Assembly (NCBI RefSeq): GCF_031585635.1
Contig: NZ_CP134195.1
Location: 1,364,001 to 1,428,000 of the forward strand
Direction: 5' to 3'
Length of the DNA: 64,000 nt
Origin: Paraburkholderia sp. FT54
Lineage (GTDB): Bacteria > Pseudomonadota > Gammaproteobacteria > Burkholderiales > Burkholderiaceae
A program made the translations under genes and the position numbers. The notes under the pieces are model-generated. The model saw only the letters and a list, made by a program, of their open reading frames with translations, made no database searches and was not told the DNA's origin. This document shows positions 7,495-17,145 of this stretch, one piece after another; position 1 is the stretch's first letter, and every line of letters starts with the position of its first letter.

Positions 7495-9087
7495 CTATGA
7501 CTGCTCGCGCAGTTTGAAGCGTTGAATTTTTCCGGTTGCGGTCTTCGGCAGATCGTCGACGAACACGATATCGCGCGGATATTTATGCGGCGCGAGACGG
7601 TCCTTCACGAAGGCCTTCAACTCATCCGCGAGTATCTCAGACGCCGCGAATTCACGCTTCAACACCACGAACGCGCGAGTCTTGACGAGGCCGCCGTGAT
7701 CGACGCCAACCACTGCCGCTTCGAGCACCGCGTCGTGTTGCACCAGCACCATTTCCACTTCGACGGGCGAGACGTATTGGCCGCTGACCTTCAACATGTC
7801 GTCGCTGCGGCCCGCGTAGACATAGCAGCCGTTCGCCAGCCGGCAGTATTTGTCGCCGCTGCGGATCCATTCACCCAGAAAGGTGGCGCGCGTCTTCTCG
7901 CGGTTGTTCCAGTACATCACCGCGGCGCTCGGCCCTTTAATGTACAGATCGCCGACTTCGCCATCGGCCACCGCATGACCGGCATCGTCGCGCAACTCGA
8001 CTTCGTAGCCCGGCACCGGGCGGCCCGTCGTGCCGTATTCGACCGCGCCCGCGCGATTAGACAGGAAGATATGCAGCATTTCGGTCGAGCCGATGCCGTC
8101 GAGAATCTCGCAGCCGAAGTGCGCGGTGAAGCGCTCGCCGATTTCGCGCGGCAACGCTTCGCCCGCCGACGTACAGATGCGCATCGCGACGTCGGCGCGC
8201 GCGGGCAGATTGGGCGACACCAGCATGTTCGCGTAGAGCGTGGGCACGCCGTAAAACACCGTCGGGCGATGTTTGACGAGGCGCGTGAAAATCGCGTCGG
8301 CGGTGGGGCGCTCCGCCATCAGTATCGCCGTGGCGCCGACCGACAGCGGAAACGTCAAGCCATTGCCGAGACCGTACGCAAAGAACAGCTTGGCCGCGGA
8401 GAACACCACGTCGCTCTCTTCGATGCCGAGGATCGGCTTTGCATACAACTCAGCGGTCCAGTACAGATTCGCATGGGTGTGGACCGTGCCCTTCGGCTTG
8501 CCGGTCGAACCGGACGAATACAGCCAGAAGGCAATGTCGTCGCAACCCGTTGCGGCGGCTTTGGCGGCGGGCGCGGCGGCATCGATCAGTTCTTCGAGCA
8601 AGGGCGCGAGAAGCGGCTCGCCCTCACACGGCTGCGAGACGATCAACTGACAACCGTCATGTTCGGCGGAATCCAACGCCTGCGTCACGTTCTGCAGCAA
8701 CGCGCCCGAGGCGATCACGGCGCGTGCGTGGCTATGCGTGAGCATGTACACATAGTCGGCCGGTGTGAGCAGCGTGTTCGCGACGACCGGCACGACGCCC
8801 GCGTAGAGCGCGCCGAGAAAGGCCACCGGCAGCGCGACGGTATCGAGCATCACGAGCAGCACGCGCTCTTCGGGATGCACGCCGAGCGTGCGCAGCGCGC
8901 TCGCGAAGCGTCGCGCGCGTTCTTCCAGTTCACCGTAAGTGGTGCTGCCGGTGTCGTCGATATAGGCGGTCTTGGCGGCGCGCGTCTCGTTCAGTCGAAA
9001 CAGGTAGGCCGCGAAATTGAATAGCGCGGGCGGCGGTTCGACTGTCGCGGCGGCCTGGTTCGCCGTCTTGTCCAACAGGGCTTCCAT
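7495..9087 (-). CDS. bclA: Benzoate-CoA ligase
   Basis: The 530-residue acyl-adenylate-forming enzyme activates benzoate to benzoyl-CoA with ATP, the entry step of the aerobic box pathway. It carries the P-loop SSGSTGKPKG (191-200), a GIGSTE adenine motif, YGTTGRPVPGYE, and the C-terminal catalytic lysine in PKTATGKIQRFK (about Lys520). Overall sequence matches the benzoate-CoA ligase family. The start follows GGAGGAGACAC. Transcription probably comes from the divergent region at boxR through the dehydrogenase gene, with a 109-bp gap ahead of this gene. Confidence 0.95.
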   Translation of the reverse strand: MEALLDKTANQAAATVEPPPALFNFAAYLFRLNETRAAKTAYIDDTGSTTYGELEERARRFASALRTLGVHPEERVLLVMLDTVALPVAFLGALYAGVVPVVANTLLTPADYVYMLTHSHARAVIASGALLQNVTQALDSAEHDGCQLIVSQPCEGEPLLAPLLEELIDAAAPAAKAAATGCDDIAFWLYSSGSTGKPKGTVHTHANLYWTAELYAKPILGIEESDVVFSAAKLFFAYGLGNGLTFPLSVGATAILMAERPTADAIFTRLVKHRPTVFYGVPTLYANMLVSPNLPARADVAMRICTSAGEALPREIGERFTAHFGCEILDGIGSTEMLHIFLSNRAGAVEYGTTGRPVPGYEVELRDDAGHAVADGEVGDLYIKGPSAAVMYWNNREKTRATFLGEWIRSGDKYCRLANGCYVYAGRSDDMLKVSGQYVSPVEVEMVLVQHDAVLEAAVVGVDHGGLVKTRAFVVLKREFAASEILADELKAFVKDRLAPHKYPRDIVFVDDLPKTATGKIQRFKLREQS

Positions 9088-9196
9088 GTGTCTCCTCCAT
9101 CGGGTGGGCGCGGTCCGGCTGTTCTGTGCTCATGATCCGCTCGATGCTTGCAGGCTAGTGGGCGTGCCCGGTCCTTGTCGCTAAACCCGTGCGCTG

Positions 9197-10792
9197 TCAG
9201 GCCGCGGGTAAGTGAGTCGTTTGCGTCAGTGCGTCGATTGCCGCGCTCGCCGCCTGGATAGCCGAGCGCCGGTGATAGAAACCCAGCGCGCGCAAGCCGC
9301 CGAGTTCCTCGCCGCCGCCTGCGCGCCCAGGGCCGCCGTGCAGGGACATCGGCATCACGTTGCCGTGACCGGTTTGACTCTGCTGGACCGAGGGCGAAAT
9401 GGCATGCACGCGGCCGTGCGAATCCGCGAGTTCCAGCGCAAGGCGGCCGAGATGCGCGTCGTCGTTCGAATAGATCGAGGCGACGAGCGATCCCTGGCCG
9501 CGTCGCGCGAGAGCGACTGCGTGCGTTTCGGGCAGTGCGTTTGCGTCGGTGGCGACGCGATAGGGTGCCACGCTCGCCACCGGTCCGAATACTTCGAGGT
9601 CGTGCAACAGCGTCGCGCTATCCGGATCGTTGACGACGAACAGATGCGGCGCGATGCAGGCGGCGATGTTTGCGTCCGCGTCGATGAGCGGCACAGCCGA
9701 GCCGTCGTAGGCGAGCACCGCTTCTTCGCGCAGCGCCGCGATGCCGGCCAGCACGTTCTCGTATTGCTCGCGGCTCACGAGTGAACCCATGCGCACGGCG
9801 TCGTTGCGCGGATTGCCGACGGTGATTTTCGCGAGCTTCGCCTTGAGTGCTTCGAGCACGGCTTCAAGTGCCGCTTCGGGTACGAACGCGCGACGGATCG
9901 CCGTGCATTTCTGCCCGGATTTCACGGTCATTTCCCGCACCACTTCCTTGATGAACAGGTCGAAGGCAGGTGTGTCGGGCGTGGCGTCGGCGCACAGAAT
10001 CGCGCTGTTCAGACTATCGGCTTCGACGTTCAGACGCGCGCCGCGCTGCACGAATGCCGGATGCGCTCGCAAGGTGGCGGCGGTATCCGCGGAGCCTGTG
10101 AACGACACCACGTCGAAGGATTGAATCTGATCGAGCAGGCCCGCCGAGCTGCCGCAAATCACCGAGAGCGCGCCGGGCGGCAGAATGCCCGCGTCGACCA
10201 CATCGGCGACCATGCGTTGCGTGAGCCAGGCGGTTGCCGTGGCGGGCTTGACGATGACAGGCACACCCGAGAGCAAGGCCGGCGCGGCTTTTTCCCACAA
10301 ACCCCACGACGGAAAATTGAACGCGTTGATAAAAAGCGCGACACCGCGTGTCGGTGTGAGCACATGCTGCACGCTGAACGATTGATCCTTGCTCAGCGAG
10401 ACGGTGTTGCCGTCGCGCAGTGCATGCACCTCGCCGAGAGACGCGCCGAGTTTCGCGTAATACGACAGCGTGAAAATGCCGCCGTCGATATCGACAGCCG
10501 AGTCGTTGCGCGTGGTGCCAGAGTTCGCGGTGGCGATCGCGTAGTAGTCGTCGCGCTTTGCCTGCAGCAGCTTGACGATATCGGCGAGACGGGCGGCGCG
10601 TTGGGCGTAGGTCAATAAACGCAACGCGGCGCCGCCGTCTTCACGCGCAAAGCCGAAGGCGCGTGCGGGATCGAGGCCCTCGCTCGATACGCGCACGAGC
10701 GCAACGCCCGTCACCGGATCGGTGAGCGTGACGCCTGCGCCGCCGCCGGCGATCCAACGTCCGGCCACATGGTTCTTCAGGAGTTCGGTCAT
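9197..10792 (-). CDS. boxD: 3,4-dehydroadipyl-CoA semialdehyde dehydrogenase (BoxD)
   Basis: The 531-residue aldehyde dehydrogenase oxidises the semialdehyde left by BoxC ring cleavage to 3,4-dehydroadipyl-CoA. Visible are the substrate-pocket motif NAFNFPSW (156-163), the general base Glu257 (LNVEADS) and the catalytic Cys296 (SGQKCTAIR). It resembles PaaZ-type dehydrogenase domains. I chose the start MTELLKNHVAG at 10792: the open frame continues 112 codons upstream, but that stretch is an arginine-rich shadow of the neighbouring gene. The 8-bp gap to the DUF4863 gene implies one operon. Confidence 0.93.
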   Translation of the reverse strand: MTELLKNHVAGRWIAGGGAGVTLTDPVTGVALVRVSSEGLDPARAFGFAREDGGAALRLLTYAQRAARLADIVKLLQAKRDDYYAIATANSGTTRNDSAVDIDGGIFTLSYYAKLGASLGEVHALRDGNTVSLSKDQSFSVQHVLTPTRGVALFINAFNFPSWGLWEKAAPALLSGVPVIVKPATATAWLTQRMVADVVDAGILPPGALSVICGSSAGLLDQIQSFDVVSFTGSADTAATLRAHPAFVQRGARLNVEADSLNSAILCADATPDTPAFDLFIKEVVREMTVKSGQKCTAIRRAFVPEAALEAVLEALKAKLAKITVGNPRNDAVRMGSLVSREQYENVLAGIAALREEAVLAYDGSAVPLIDADANIAACIAPHLFVVNDPDSATLLHDLEVFGPVASVAPYRVATDANALPETHAVALARRGQGSLVASIYSNDDAHLGRLALELADSHGRVHAISPSVQQSQTGHGNVMPMSLHGGPGRAGGGEELGGLRALGFYHRRSAIQAASAAIDALTQTTHLPAA

Positions 10793-10800
10793 GGCGGCGC

Positions 10801-11268
10801 TCAGGTGGGAGTGAATTCGATCGCGCCTTGCGGCAGCAGATACAGCACGAGCGCCTCGCCGTTCGCCACCGTCGGACGATGCGCGGAGCCGGGCCCGTAC
10901 ACGCACCAGCCGGCCGGATGGCCGTCGAACGTGGCGCAGTCGGTGAGCGGCATGATCAGATCGATCTCGCCGTTCGGGTGAACATGATGCGGCCCGGCAA
11001 TATCCTTCATATCGACGACGTCGACGGAAAAGCCGTGCGTCTCGGGCAGCGCCTTGAAGACGCGGCCGTAGCGAATGCCTGCGCCTTCGCGATTGCACAG
11101 CCAGCCTTCGGCGACGCCGGTTCGGCATGCCTGGGCAAGCTCGCGGAACGTGTCGCCGTCGGCGGGATAGGCGTCATTCAGCCAGGCCGCCAGCTTGCCG
11201 TCGAGCGGCCGGCAGGCGAGTTGTTCCGTGACGCCCGCAATCAGGCGCTGGAATTCATGTGGGGACAT
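10801..11268 (-). CDS. DUF4863 family protein of the box cluster
   Basis: The 155-residue protein has a cupin-like core (HHVHPNGEIDLIMPL, a metal-type His cluster with Glu) and belongs to DUF4863, the family of the 4-hydroxylaminobenzoate lyase PnbB. It is the first gene of the minus-strand box operon, transcribed divergently from boxR. The start at 11268 (MSPHEFQRL) has GGAGG at good spacing; an ATG 11 codons upstream has none. Its role in the benzoyl-CoA pathway is not known to me. A lyase or isomerase acting on an aromatic or ring-cleavage intermediate would fit. Confidence 0.8.
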   Translation of the reverse strand: MSPHEFQRLIAGVTEQLACRPLDGKLAAWLNDAYPADGDTFRELAQACRTGVAEGWLCNREGAGIRYGRVFKALPETHGFSVDVVDMKDIAGPHHVHPNGEIDLIMPLTDCATFDGHPAGWCVYGPGSAHRPTVANGEALVLYLLPQGAIEFTPT

Positions 11269-11419
11269 GCGAGCCTCCAGATCGGCGTTTGACCACCACA
11301 CGCACGTTAATGCATGCGAGCCGTTGCGCCATCTCCGTGACGCTGCCGAAAAATCTCGACAGCGTTTGTTATTGGATCAATATTTGGCGAAAATTAACCG
11401 TTCACTCAGTGTCTGTCAA

Positions 11420-11431
11420 GCACTATAGTAC
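11420..11431. promoter_or_regulatory. Candidate BoxR operator, boxR/DUF4863 divergent region
   Basis: The sequence GCACTATAGTAC (with the core palindrome ACTATAGT) lies 29 bp before the boxR start, in the 191-bp region between two divergent genes. It matches two sites in the boxR-boxC gap with consensus GCACTAnnGTnC. ATGCAT with a TGCA core also occurs at 11310-11315. BoxR and its relative BzdR are known to use TGCA-containing operators; assignment here is inference. Confidence 0.45.
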
Positions 11432-11459
11432 ATGTATCGCAGTTAAGAGGTAGCAAAAC

Positions 11460-12443
11460 ATGAACCCAAATTACACTCCTGCGCCGCTGGACGATTCCAC
11501 CGACGACGAAGCCGGCCGCGCGGAACGCGCGCCGGAGCGCGGCGGCGAACGCGAGGAACGCGATCCCTTTCTCACGGCGATGGGCGAACGCGTGCGCCTG
11601 CTGCGCGCGCGCCGCGGCATGACGCGCAAGACACTGGCAACGGAAACCGGCCTGTCGGAGCGGCATCTGGCGAATCTGGAATCGGGCGTGGGCAACGCGT
11701 CGGTGCTGGTGCTGCGGCAGATCGCGGGCACCTTGAACTGTTCGCTGGCCGAGGTGATCGGTGACGAAACCACCGCGTCCGCCGAATGGCTGCTGATCCG
11801 CGAATTGCTGCAGGGCCGCGATCAGGCAGCCTTGCAGCGCGCCCGCGTGGCGCTCGCCGAGATGTTCGCGCAGGCGCCGCGCGACCCGCATCGCAAGGAC
11901 CGGATTGCCTTGATCGGCCTGCGCGGCGCCGGCAAGTCGACGCTCGGGCGGATGCTCGCGCAGGAGCGCAAGGTGCCGTTCGTCGAGCTCACGCGCGTGA
12001 TCGAGCAACTGGCCGGCTGCCCACCGTCGGAGATTCATTCGCTATACGGGGCGGCCGCTTATCGGCGTTATGAACACCGGGCGCTCGAAGCCGTGATTCA
12101 GGAGCACGAGCGCGCGGTGATCGCGTCGCCGGGCGGGCTGGTGTCGGAGTCGGGCACCTTCAATACGTTGCTGTCGCACTGCTATACGGTGTGGCTGCAG
12201 GCCGCGCCGGAAGAGCATATGCGCCGCGTCGTCGCGCAAGGCGATCTGCGGCCGATGTCCGGCAACAAGGAGGCGATGGACGACCTGAAGCGCATCCTGG
12301 CGGGGCGCGGCGAGCTATATGGCCGCGCCGACATGACCTTCGACACCAGCGAAAAAACCTTGGCCGACGCCTACTTGCAGCTGCGCGACCGCCTCGCGGC
12401 AAGACTCGCCGCGGAATCGCCAGATGAGGCGCGCGTGAGCTAG
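11460..12443 (+). CDS. boxR: BoxR, benzoyl-CoA-responsive transcriptional repressor
   Basis: The 327-residue regulator has two domains: an N-terminal Xre-type helix-turn-helix (about 43-98, RKTLATETGLSERHLANLE) and a C-terminal shikimate-kinase-like domain with Walker A GLRGAGKST (153-161). This fusion is diagnostic of the BzdR/BoxR family, in which the kinase-like domain binds benzoyl-CoA rather than acting on shikimate. It is the first plus-strand gene of the box locus and is divergent from the boxD operon, so it probably controls both. A Ser/Asp/Glu-rich, probably disordered leader of about 35 residues precedes the DNA-binding domain. Confidence 0.95.
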   Translation: MNPNYTPAPLDDSTDDEAGRAERAPERGGEREERDPFLTAMGERVRLLRARRGMTRKTLATETGLSERHLANLESGVGNASVLVLRQIAGTLNCSLAEVIGDETTASAEWLLIRELLQGRDQAALQRARVALAEMFAQAPRDPHRKDRIALIGLRGAGKSTLGRMLAQERKVPFVELTRVIEQLAGCPPSEIHSLYGAAAYRRYEHRALEAVIQEHERAVIASPGGLVSESGTFNTLLSHCYTVWLQAAPEEHMRRVVAQGDLRPMSGNKEAMDDLKRILAGRGELYGRADMTFDTSEKTLADAYLQLRDRLAARLAAESPDEARVS

Positions 12444-12445
12444 CG

Positions 12446-12537
12446 TGCATTTTGGTGCCAGGGTTTACGAGCGAACATGCACTAAAGTGCTTTACATGGG
12501 TTTGGCTATGCACTATTGTTCAAAAACAGAGTTTGCA
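12446..12537. promoter_or_regulatory. Candidate BoxR operator array and boxC promoter
   Basis: The 116-bp boxR-boxC gap holds four TGCA tetramers (12446, 12478, 12509 and 12534). Two lie within longer related sites: GCACTAAAGTGC (12479-12490, perfect 5-bp arms) and GCACTATTGTTC (12510-12521). A similar site lies before boxR. The spacing of about 31 bp between the first three is close to three helical turns. The region is more AT-rich than its surroundings, consistent with an inducible boxC promoter. Confidence 0.45.
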
Positions 12538-12559
12538 TCGTCCAGTCAGGAGACGCCCC

Positions 12560-14230
12560 ATGTCCACAGCAGAAAACGCCGTCGCGCCGGTCGACTACCG
12601 CACCGATCCCTCGCAGTACAAGCATTGGAAGCTGAGCTTCAACGGTCCCGTCGCCACGCTCGGCATTGATATCGCCGAGGACGGCGGCATTCGTGACGGC
12701 TACAAGCTGAAGCTGAATTCGTACGACCTCGGTGTCGACATCGAATTGCACGACGCAATACAGCGCATCCGCTTCGAGCATCCCGAAGTGAAAACCGTGG
12801 TGCTGACGAGCCTGAAGGATCGCGTGTTCTGCTCGGGCGCCAACATCTTCATGCTGGGTCTCTCCACGCATGCGTGGAAGGTCAACTTCTGCAAGTTCAC
12901 CAACGAAACGCGCAACGGCCTGGAAGACTCGTCGCGCTATTCGGGCCTGAAGTTTCTGGCGGCCGTGAACGGCGCCTGCGCGGGCGGCGGCTATGAACTC
13001 GCGCTCGCTTGCGACGAGATCTATCTGGTGGATGACCGTTCGTCGTCGGTCTCGCTGCCGGAAGTGCCGCTGCTCGGCGTGCTGCCCGGCACGGGCGGCC
13101 TCACGCGCGTCACGGACAAACGCAAGGTGCGGCACGATCGCGCCGACATCTTCTGCACGGTGGTCGAAGGCGTGCGCGGCGAGCGCGCGAAAGCATGGCG
13201 TCTGGTGGATGAAGTCGTGAAGCCTAACCAGTTCGATCAGGCGATCCAGGCGCGGGCGCTCGAACTCGCCGAGCAGAGCGATCGTCCCGCGGACGCACAG
13301 GGCGTTGTGCTCACGCGTATCGAACGCACCGATCGCGAAGACGGCCTCACTTATAAGACGCTCGACGTCACGATCGATCGCCCGAGGCGCATCGCGACGT
13401 TCACGGCCAGGGCGCCGCAAACCGAACCGCCCGCCGATATCGACGCCATCGTCGCGGCCGGCGTGAACTGGTGGCCGTTGCAATTCGCCCGCGAACTCGA
13501 CGACGCGATCCTGTGCATGCGTACCAACGACCTCGCGGTGGGCACGTGGGTCTTCAGGACGGAAGGCGACGCCCGCAATCTGCTCGCCGCGGACGCCTCG
13601 CTCATGCAACACAAGGACCACTGGTTCGTGCGCGAGACCATCGGCCTGCTGCGCCGCACGCTGGCGCGTATCGACGTCTCGTCGCGGTCGCTGTTCGCGC
13701 TGATCGAGCCGGGTTCATGCTTCGCCGGCACCTTCGCGGAACTCGCGTTCGCCGCCGATCGCACTTACATGGCGGCGCTGCCGAGCAATGAAGAGGAAGA
13801 GCCGGCCATCACGCTGTCCGAAGTCAACTTCGGCCTCTTTCCGATGGTCACGCATCAGTCGCGTCTCGCGCGGCGTTTCTACGAAGAAGCCGAGCCGCTC
13901 GATGCCGTGCGCGCCCTGATCGGTCAGCCGATCAAACCGGTCGAAGCCGAGCGTCTCGGTCTTGTGACCGCATCGCCCGACGACATCGACTGGGCCGACG
14001 AAATCCGTATCGCGCTCGAAGAGCGCGCCGCGATGTCGCCGGATGCCCTGACTGGACTCGAAGCGAATCTGCGCTTCAACGGCCCGGAAACGATGGAGAC
14101 GCGCATTTTCGGCCGTCTCACCGCGTGGCAGAACTGGATTTTCAACCGGCCGAACGCAGTGGGCGAAAAGGGCGCGCTCAAGGTGTACGGCAAGGGCAGC
14201 AAGGCGCAATTCGACGTCTCGCGCGTTTGA
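12560..14230 (+). CDS. boxC: 2,3-epoxybenzoyl-CoA dihydrolase (ring-cleaving BoxC)
   Basis: The 556-residue, two-part crotonase-superfamily enzyme hydrolytically opens the epoxide ring made by BoxAB, yielding 3,4-dehydroadipyl-CoA semialdehyde and formate. The first crotonase domain shows the oxyanion segments SGANIFMLG and NGACAGGGYELALACDE; the second repeat lies in the C-terminal half. Length and sequence are typical of BoxC. The start MSTAENAV follows CAGGAGA; 36 upstream in-frame residues are intergenic. It is the first structural gene of boxCBA. Confidence 0.95.
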   Translation: MSTAENAVAPVDYRTDPSQYKHWKLSFNGPVATLGIDIAEDGGIRDGYKLKLNSYDLGVDIELHDAIQRIRFEHPEVKTVVLTSLKDRVFCSGANIFMLGLSTHAWKVNFCKFTNETRNGLEDSSRYSGLKFLAAVNGACAGGGYELALACDEIYLVDDRSSSVSLPEVPLLGVLPGTGGLTRVTDKRKVRHDRADIFCTVVEGVRGERAKAWRLVDEVVKPNQFDQAIQARALELAEQSDRPADAQGVVLTRIERTDREDGLTYKTLDVTIDRPRRIATFTARAPQTEPPADIDAIVAAGVNWWPLQFARELDDAILCMRTNDLAVGTWVFRTEGDARNLLAADASLMQHKDHWFVRETIGLLRRTLARIDVSSRSLFALIEPGSCFAGTFAELAFAADRTYMAALPSNEEEEPAITLSEVNFGLFPMVTHQSRLARRFYEEAEPLDAVRALIGQPIKPVEAERLGLVTASPDDIDWADEIRIALEERAAMSPDALTGLEANLRFNGPETMETRIFGRLTAWQNWIFNRPNAVGEKGALKVYGKGSKAQFDVSRV

Positions 14231-14366
14231 TGCGTATCTGATGCGGCATCTGATGCGCGCTTGATGGGCGTCTGAACGCCACCCACGCAACGAGCGCGAG
14301 ACAGGACGCCACCGGCCCGATACGCGCCCCTCACCGTCATTGCAGTTTCCGAACCAGGAACCGACC

Positions 14367-15794
14367 ATGTCATCGATCAACTACAGCGAAAAGATTCCGA
14401 ACAACGTCAACCTCGCCGGCGACCGGGCGCTACAGCGCGCGCTCGAACAATGGCAGCCGAATTTCCTCGCGTGGTGGGGCGATATGGGCCCGGAAGGCTC
14501 GCACGGCTACGACGTGTATCTGCGCACCGCGGTGAGCGTCGACGCGGGCGGCTGGGCGCATTTCGATCACGTGAAGATGCCCGAGTACCGCTGGGGCATT
14601 TTTCTGACGCCCGGCGAGCAGGACCGCAAGATTCACTTCGGCGAACACAAGGGCGAAGCGGCCTGGCAGGACGTGCCCGGCGAGCATCGTGCGAACCTGC
14701 GCCGCATCATCGTGACGCAGGGCGATACGGAACCGGCTTCGGTCGAGCAGCAGCGTCACCTCGGTTTGACGGCGCCCTCCATGTACGACTTGCGCAACCT
14801 GTTCCAGGTGAACGTGGAGGAGGGCCGCCACCTGTGGGCGATGGTGTATCTGCTGCATCGCTACTTCGGCCGCGACGGCCGTGAGGAAGCCGAGGCATTG
14901 CTCGGCCGCCGTTCGGGTGACGACGACAATCCCCGCATTCTCGGTGCGTTCAACGAGAAAACGCCCGACTGGCTCGCGTTTTTCATGTTCACGTACTTCA
15001 CCGATCGCGACGGCAAATTCCAGTTGTCGGCGCTTGCGGAGTCGGGCTTCGATCCGCTCGCGCGCACCACCAGGTTCATGCTGACCGAAGAAGCGCATCA
15101 TATGTTCGTCGGCGAGTCGGGTGTGTCTCGCGTGATCCAGCGCACCGCCCAGGTAATGAACGAACTCGGCACGGACGACGTCGCGAAGATTCGCGCGGCC
15201 GGCGTGATCGATCTGCCCACCATTCAGCGCTATCTGAACTTCCATTACTCGGTCACGATCGACCTGTTCGGCGCGGATCATTCGTCCAACGCGGCCACGT
15301 TCTATAGCTCGGGCCTCAAGGGCCGCTACGAAGAAAACAAGCGCGACGACGATCATCAGTTGAACGGCCAGAGCTACAAGCTGCTCGATGTGCAGGACGG
15401 CAAGCTGGTCGAGCGCGAAGTGCCGATGCTCAACGCCATGAACGAAGTGCTGCGCGACGACTACATCAAGGATTCGGTGGCGGGCGTGGGGCGCTGGAAC
15501 AAGGTGCTCGAAAAGGCCGGCATCGATTTCCGCATGACGGTGCCGCATAAAGCGTTCAATCGGCAGATCGGCACGTTCGCGGGTACGCGTGTGTCGCCCG
15601 ACGGCCGCGTGGTCAGCGAAACCGAATGGGCCGCCAACGAAGCGAAATGGCTCGCCACGCCTGAAGACCGCGCTTACGTCGCGTCGCTGATGGGCCGCGT
15701 CACGGAAGCGGGCAAATTCGCCAACTGGATTGCGCCGCCCGCGATGGGTGTCAACCGTCAGCCGGTCGATTTCGAATACGTGCGCTTTAACTGA
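14367..15794 (+). CDS. boxB: Benzoyl-CoA 2,3-epoxidase, di-iron oxygenase subunit (BoxB)
   Basis: The 475-residue di-iron oxygenase inserts one oxygen atom into benzoyl-CoA to give 2,3-epoxybenzoyl-CoA, taking electrons from BoxA. Expected iron ligands are present: Glu122, Glu152 and His155 (EEGRH), Asp213, Glu242 and His245 (EEAHH), each two residues beyond the Azoarcus evansii numbering as I recall it. The start MSSINYSEK at 14367 follows CAGGAACC. It lies 136 bp after boxC; that gap contains imperfect 11-12 bp repeats and no promoter I can identify. Confidence 0.96.
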   Translation: MSSINYSEKIPNNVNLAGDRALQRALEQWQPNFLAWWGDMGPEGSHGYDVYLRTAVSVDAGGWAHFDHVKMPEYRWGIFLTPGEQDRKIHFGEHKGEAAWQDVPGEHRANLRRIIVTQGDTEPASVEQQRHLGLTAPSMYDLRNLFQVNVEEGRHLWAMVYLLHRYFGRDGREEAEALLGRRSGDDDNPRILGAFNEKTPDWLAFFMFTYFTDRDGKFQLSALAESGFDPLARTTRFMLTEEAHHMFVGESGVSRVIQRTAQVMNELGTDDVAKIRAAGVIDLPTIQRYLNFHYSVTIDLFGADHSSNAATFYSSGLKGRYEENKRDDDHQLNGQSYKLLDVQDGKLVEREVPMLNAMNEVLRDDYIKDSVAGVGRWNKVLEKAGIDFRMTVPHKAFNRQIGTFAGTRVSPDGRVVSETEWAANEAKWLATPEDRAYVASLMGRVTEAGKFANWIAPPAMGVNRQPVDFEYVRFN

Positions 15795-15847
15795 GTGCGC
15801 GCGCGGCGCGTGGCAGGCTTACGCCGCATCTCAAGGTGGAGGAAGTC

Positions 15848-17089
15848 ATGAACGGCCCAGTATCGATCGAAGTTCTCAGGCAGCATCTGATCGATCCGGA
15901 AATCTGCATTCGCTGCAATACGTGCGAAGAGACTTGCCCGGTCGATGCGATCACGCACGACGACAACAACTATGTGGTCAAGGCGGATATCTGCAACGGC
16001 TGCATGGCGTGCGTGCCGCCGTGTCCGACCGGCGCGATCGACAACTGGCGCACGGTGCTGAAGGCCGACGCGTATCCGATCGAAGAGCAGTTCACGTGGG
16101 ACGTCCTGCCGGAACAGAACACGATGGCCGTGCCCGCCGCGGACGAGTCGCCGGGTGCGGGCGCATCGGGCGATACGCCGGCCGAGGCGAGCGGCATCGA
16201 AGTGGATACCGTGCGCGGCTCGGTCGTGCCGCCGTGGTCGGCCGCGAAGCCGTACGTGAATCTCTACACGCACAAGGAGCCGACTACCGCGATGGTGGTC
16301 GGCAACTACCGGCTCACCGATGGTTCGACCGACAGCGATATTCATCATATCGTGCTCGATTTTGGCTCGATGCCGTTTCCGGTGTTGGAAGGCCAGTCGA
16401 TCGGCATTTTGCCGCCGGGCGCGAGCGCCGACGGCCGTACGCATCACGCGCGCCAGTATTCGATTGCGAGTCCGCGCGATGGCGAACGGCCCGGCTATAA
16501 CAACGTCTCGTTGACGGTCAAGCGCGTCTCGCAGCAACACGGCGATTCGACTGACGGCGTGTGTTCGAACTACCTGTGCGATCTGAAGAAGGGCGACGTC
16601 GTCAACGTGATCGGCCCGTTCGGCGGCACGTTCCTGATGCCGAACCATCCGAACTCGCATCTGCTGATGATCTGTACCGGCACGGGTTCAGCGCCGATGC
16701 GCGCAATGACCGAGTATCGCCGCAGGCGCCGCCTGAAGGGCGCGACCGGCAAGCTGATGCTGTTCTTCGGCGCGCGGACCAAAGAAGAGTTGCCGTACTT
16801 CGGGCCGCTTACGAATCTACCGAAGGATTTCATCGATACCAATCTGGCGTTTTCGCGCACGCCGGGTCAGCCGAAGCGTTATGTTCAGGACGCTATGCGC
16901 GAGCGCGCGGTGGACGTGGCGCAGATGCTCAAGGACGACAACACGCATATCTACGTGTGCGGATTGAAGGGCATGGAGGATGGCGTGCTGCAGGCGCTCA
17001 AGGAGATTGGCGAGCAGCATCAACTGGATTGGGAAGCGCTGTGGGTGAAGTTGAAGAAGGAGGGGAGGCTGCATCTGGAGACGTATTGA
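15848..17089 (+). CDS. boxA: Benzoyl-CoA 2,3-epoxidase, reductase subunit (BoxA)
   Basis: The 413-residue iron-sulfur flavoprotein passes electrons from NADPH to BoxB. Two N-terminal 4Fe-4S motifs are complete (Cys20, 23, 26, 30 and Cys49, 52, 55, 59). After an Ala/Pro/Gly-rich linker comes a ferredoxin-NADP reductase module with [11 protein letters not shown] (flavin) and [13 protein letters not shown] (nucleotide). The start ATG follows GGTGGAGG closely; an in-frame GTG four codons upstream is less likely. It is the last gene of boxCBA. Confidence 0.96.
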   Translation: MNGPVSIEVLRQHLIDPEICIRCNTCEETCPVDAITHDDNNYVVKADICNGCMACVPPCPTGAIDNWRTVLKADAYPIEEQFTWDVLPEQNTMAVPAADESPGAGASGDTPAEASGIEVDTVRGSVVPPWSAAKPYVNLYTHKEPTTAMVVGNYRLTDGSTDSDIHHIVLDFGSMPFPVLEGQSIGILPPGASADGRTHHARQYSIASPRDGERPGYNNVSLTVKRVSQQHGDSTDGVCSNYLCDLKKGDVVNVIGPFGGTFLMPNHPNSHLLMICTGTGSAPMRAMTEYRRRRRLKGATGKLMLFFGARTKEELPYFGPLTNLPKDFIDTNLAFSRTPGQPKRYVQDAMRERAVDVAQMLKDDNTHIYVCGLKGMEDGVLQALKEIGEQHQLDWEALWVKLKKEGRLHLETY

Positions 17090-17145
17090 CCGGATGGTGT
17101 CCGGTCGCGAATCGCGGCACGGGCTTTGTTTGCCCGCGCGGTATG

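Noticed and set aside
7522..9024. A 500-codon open frame antisense to benzoate-CoA ligase
   Set aside because: Composition is that of an antisense shadow; the ligase on the other strand is unambiguous.
10793..11128. An N-terminal extension of 112 residues on the BoxD dehydrogenase
   Set aside because: Arg-rich, non-family sequence overlapping the DUF4863 gene in another frame; MTELLKNHVAG is the natural family start.
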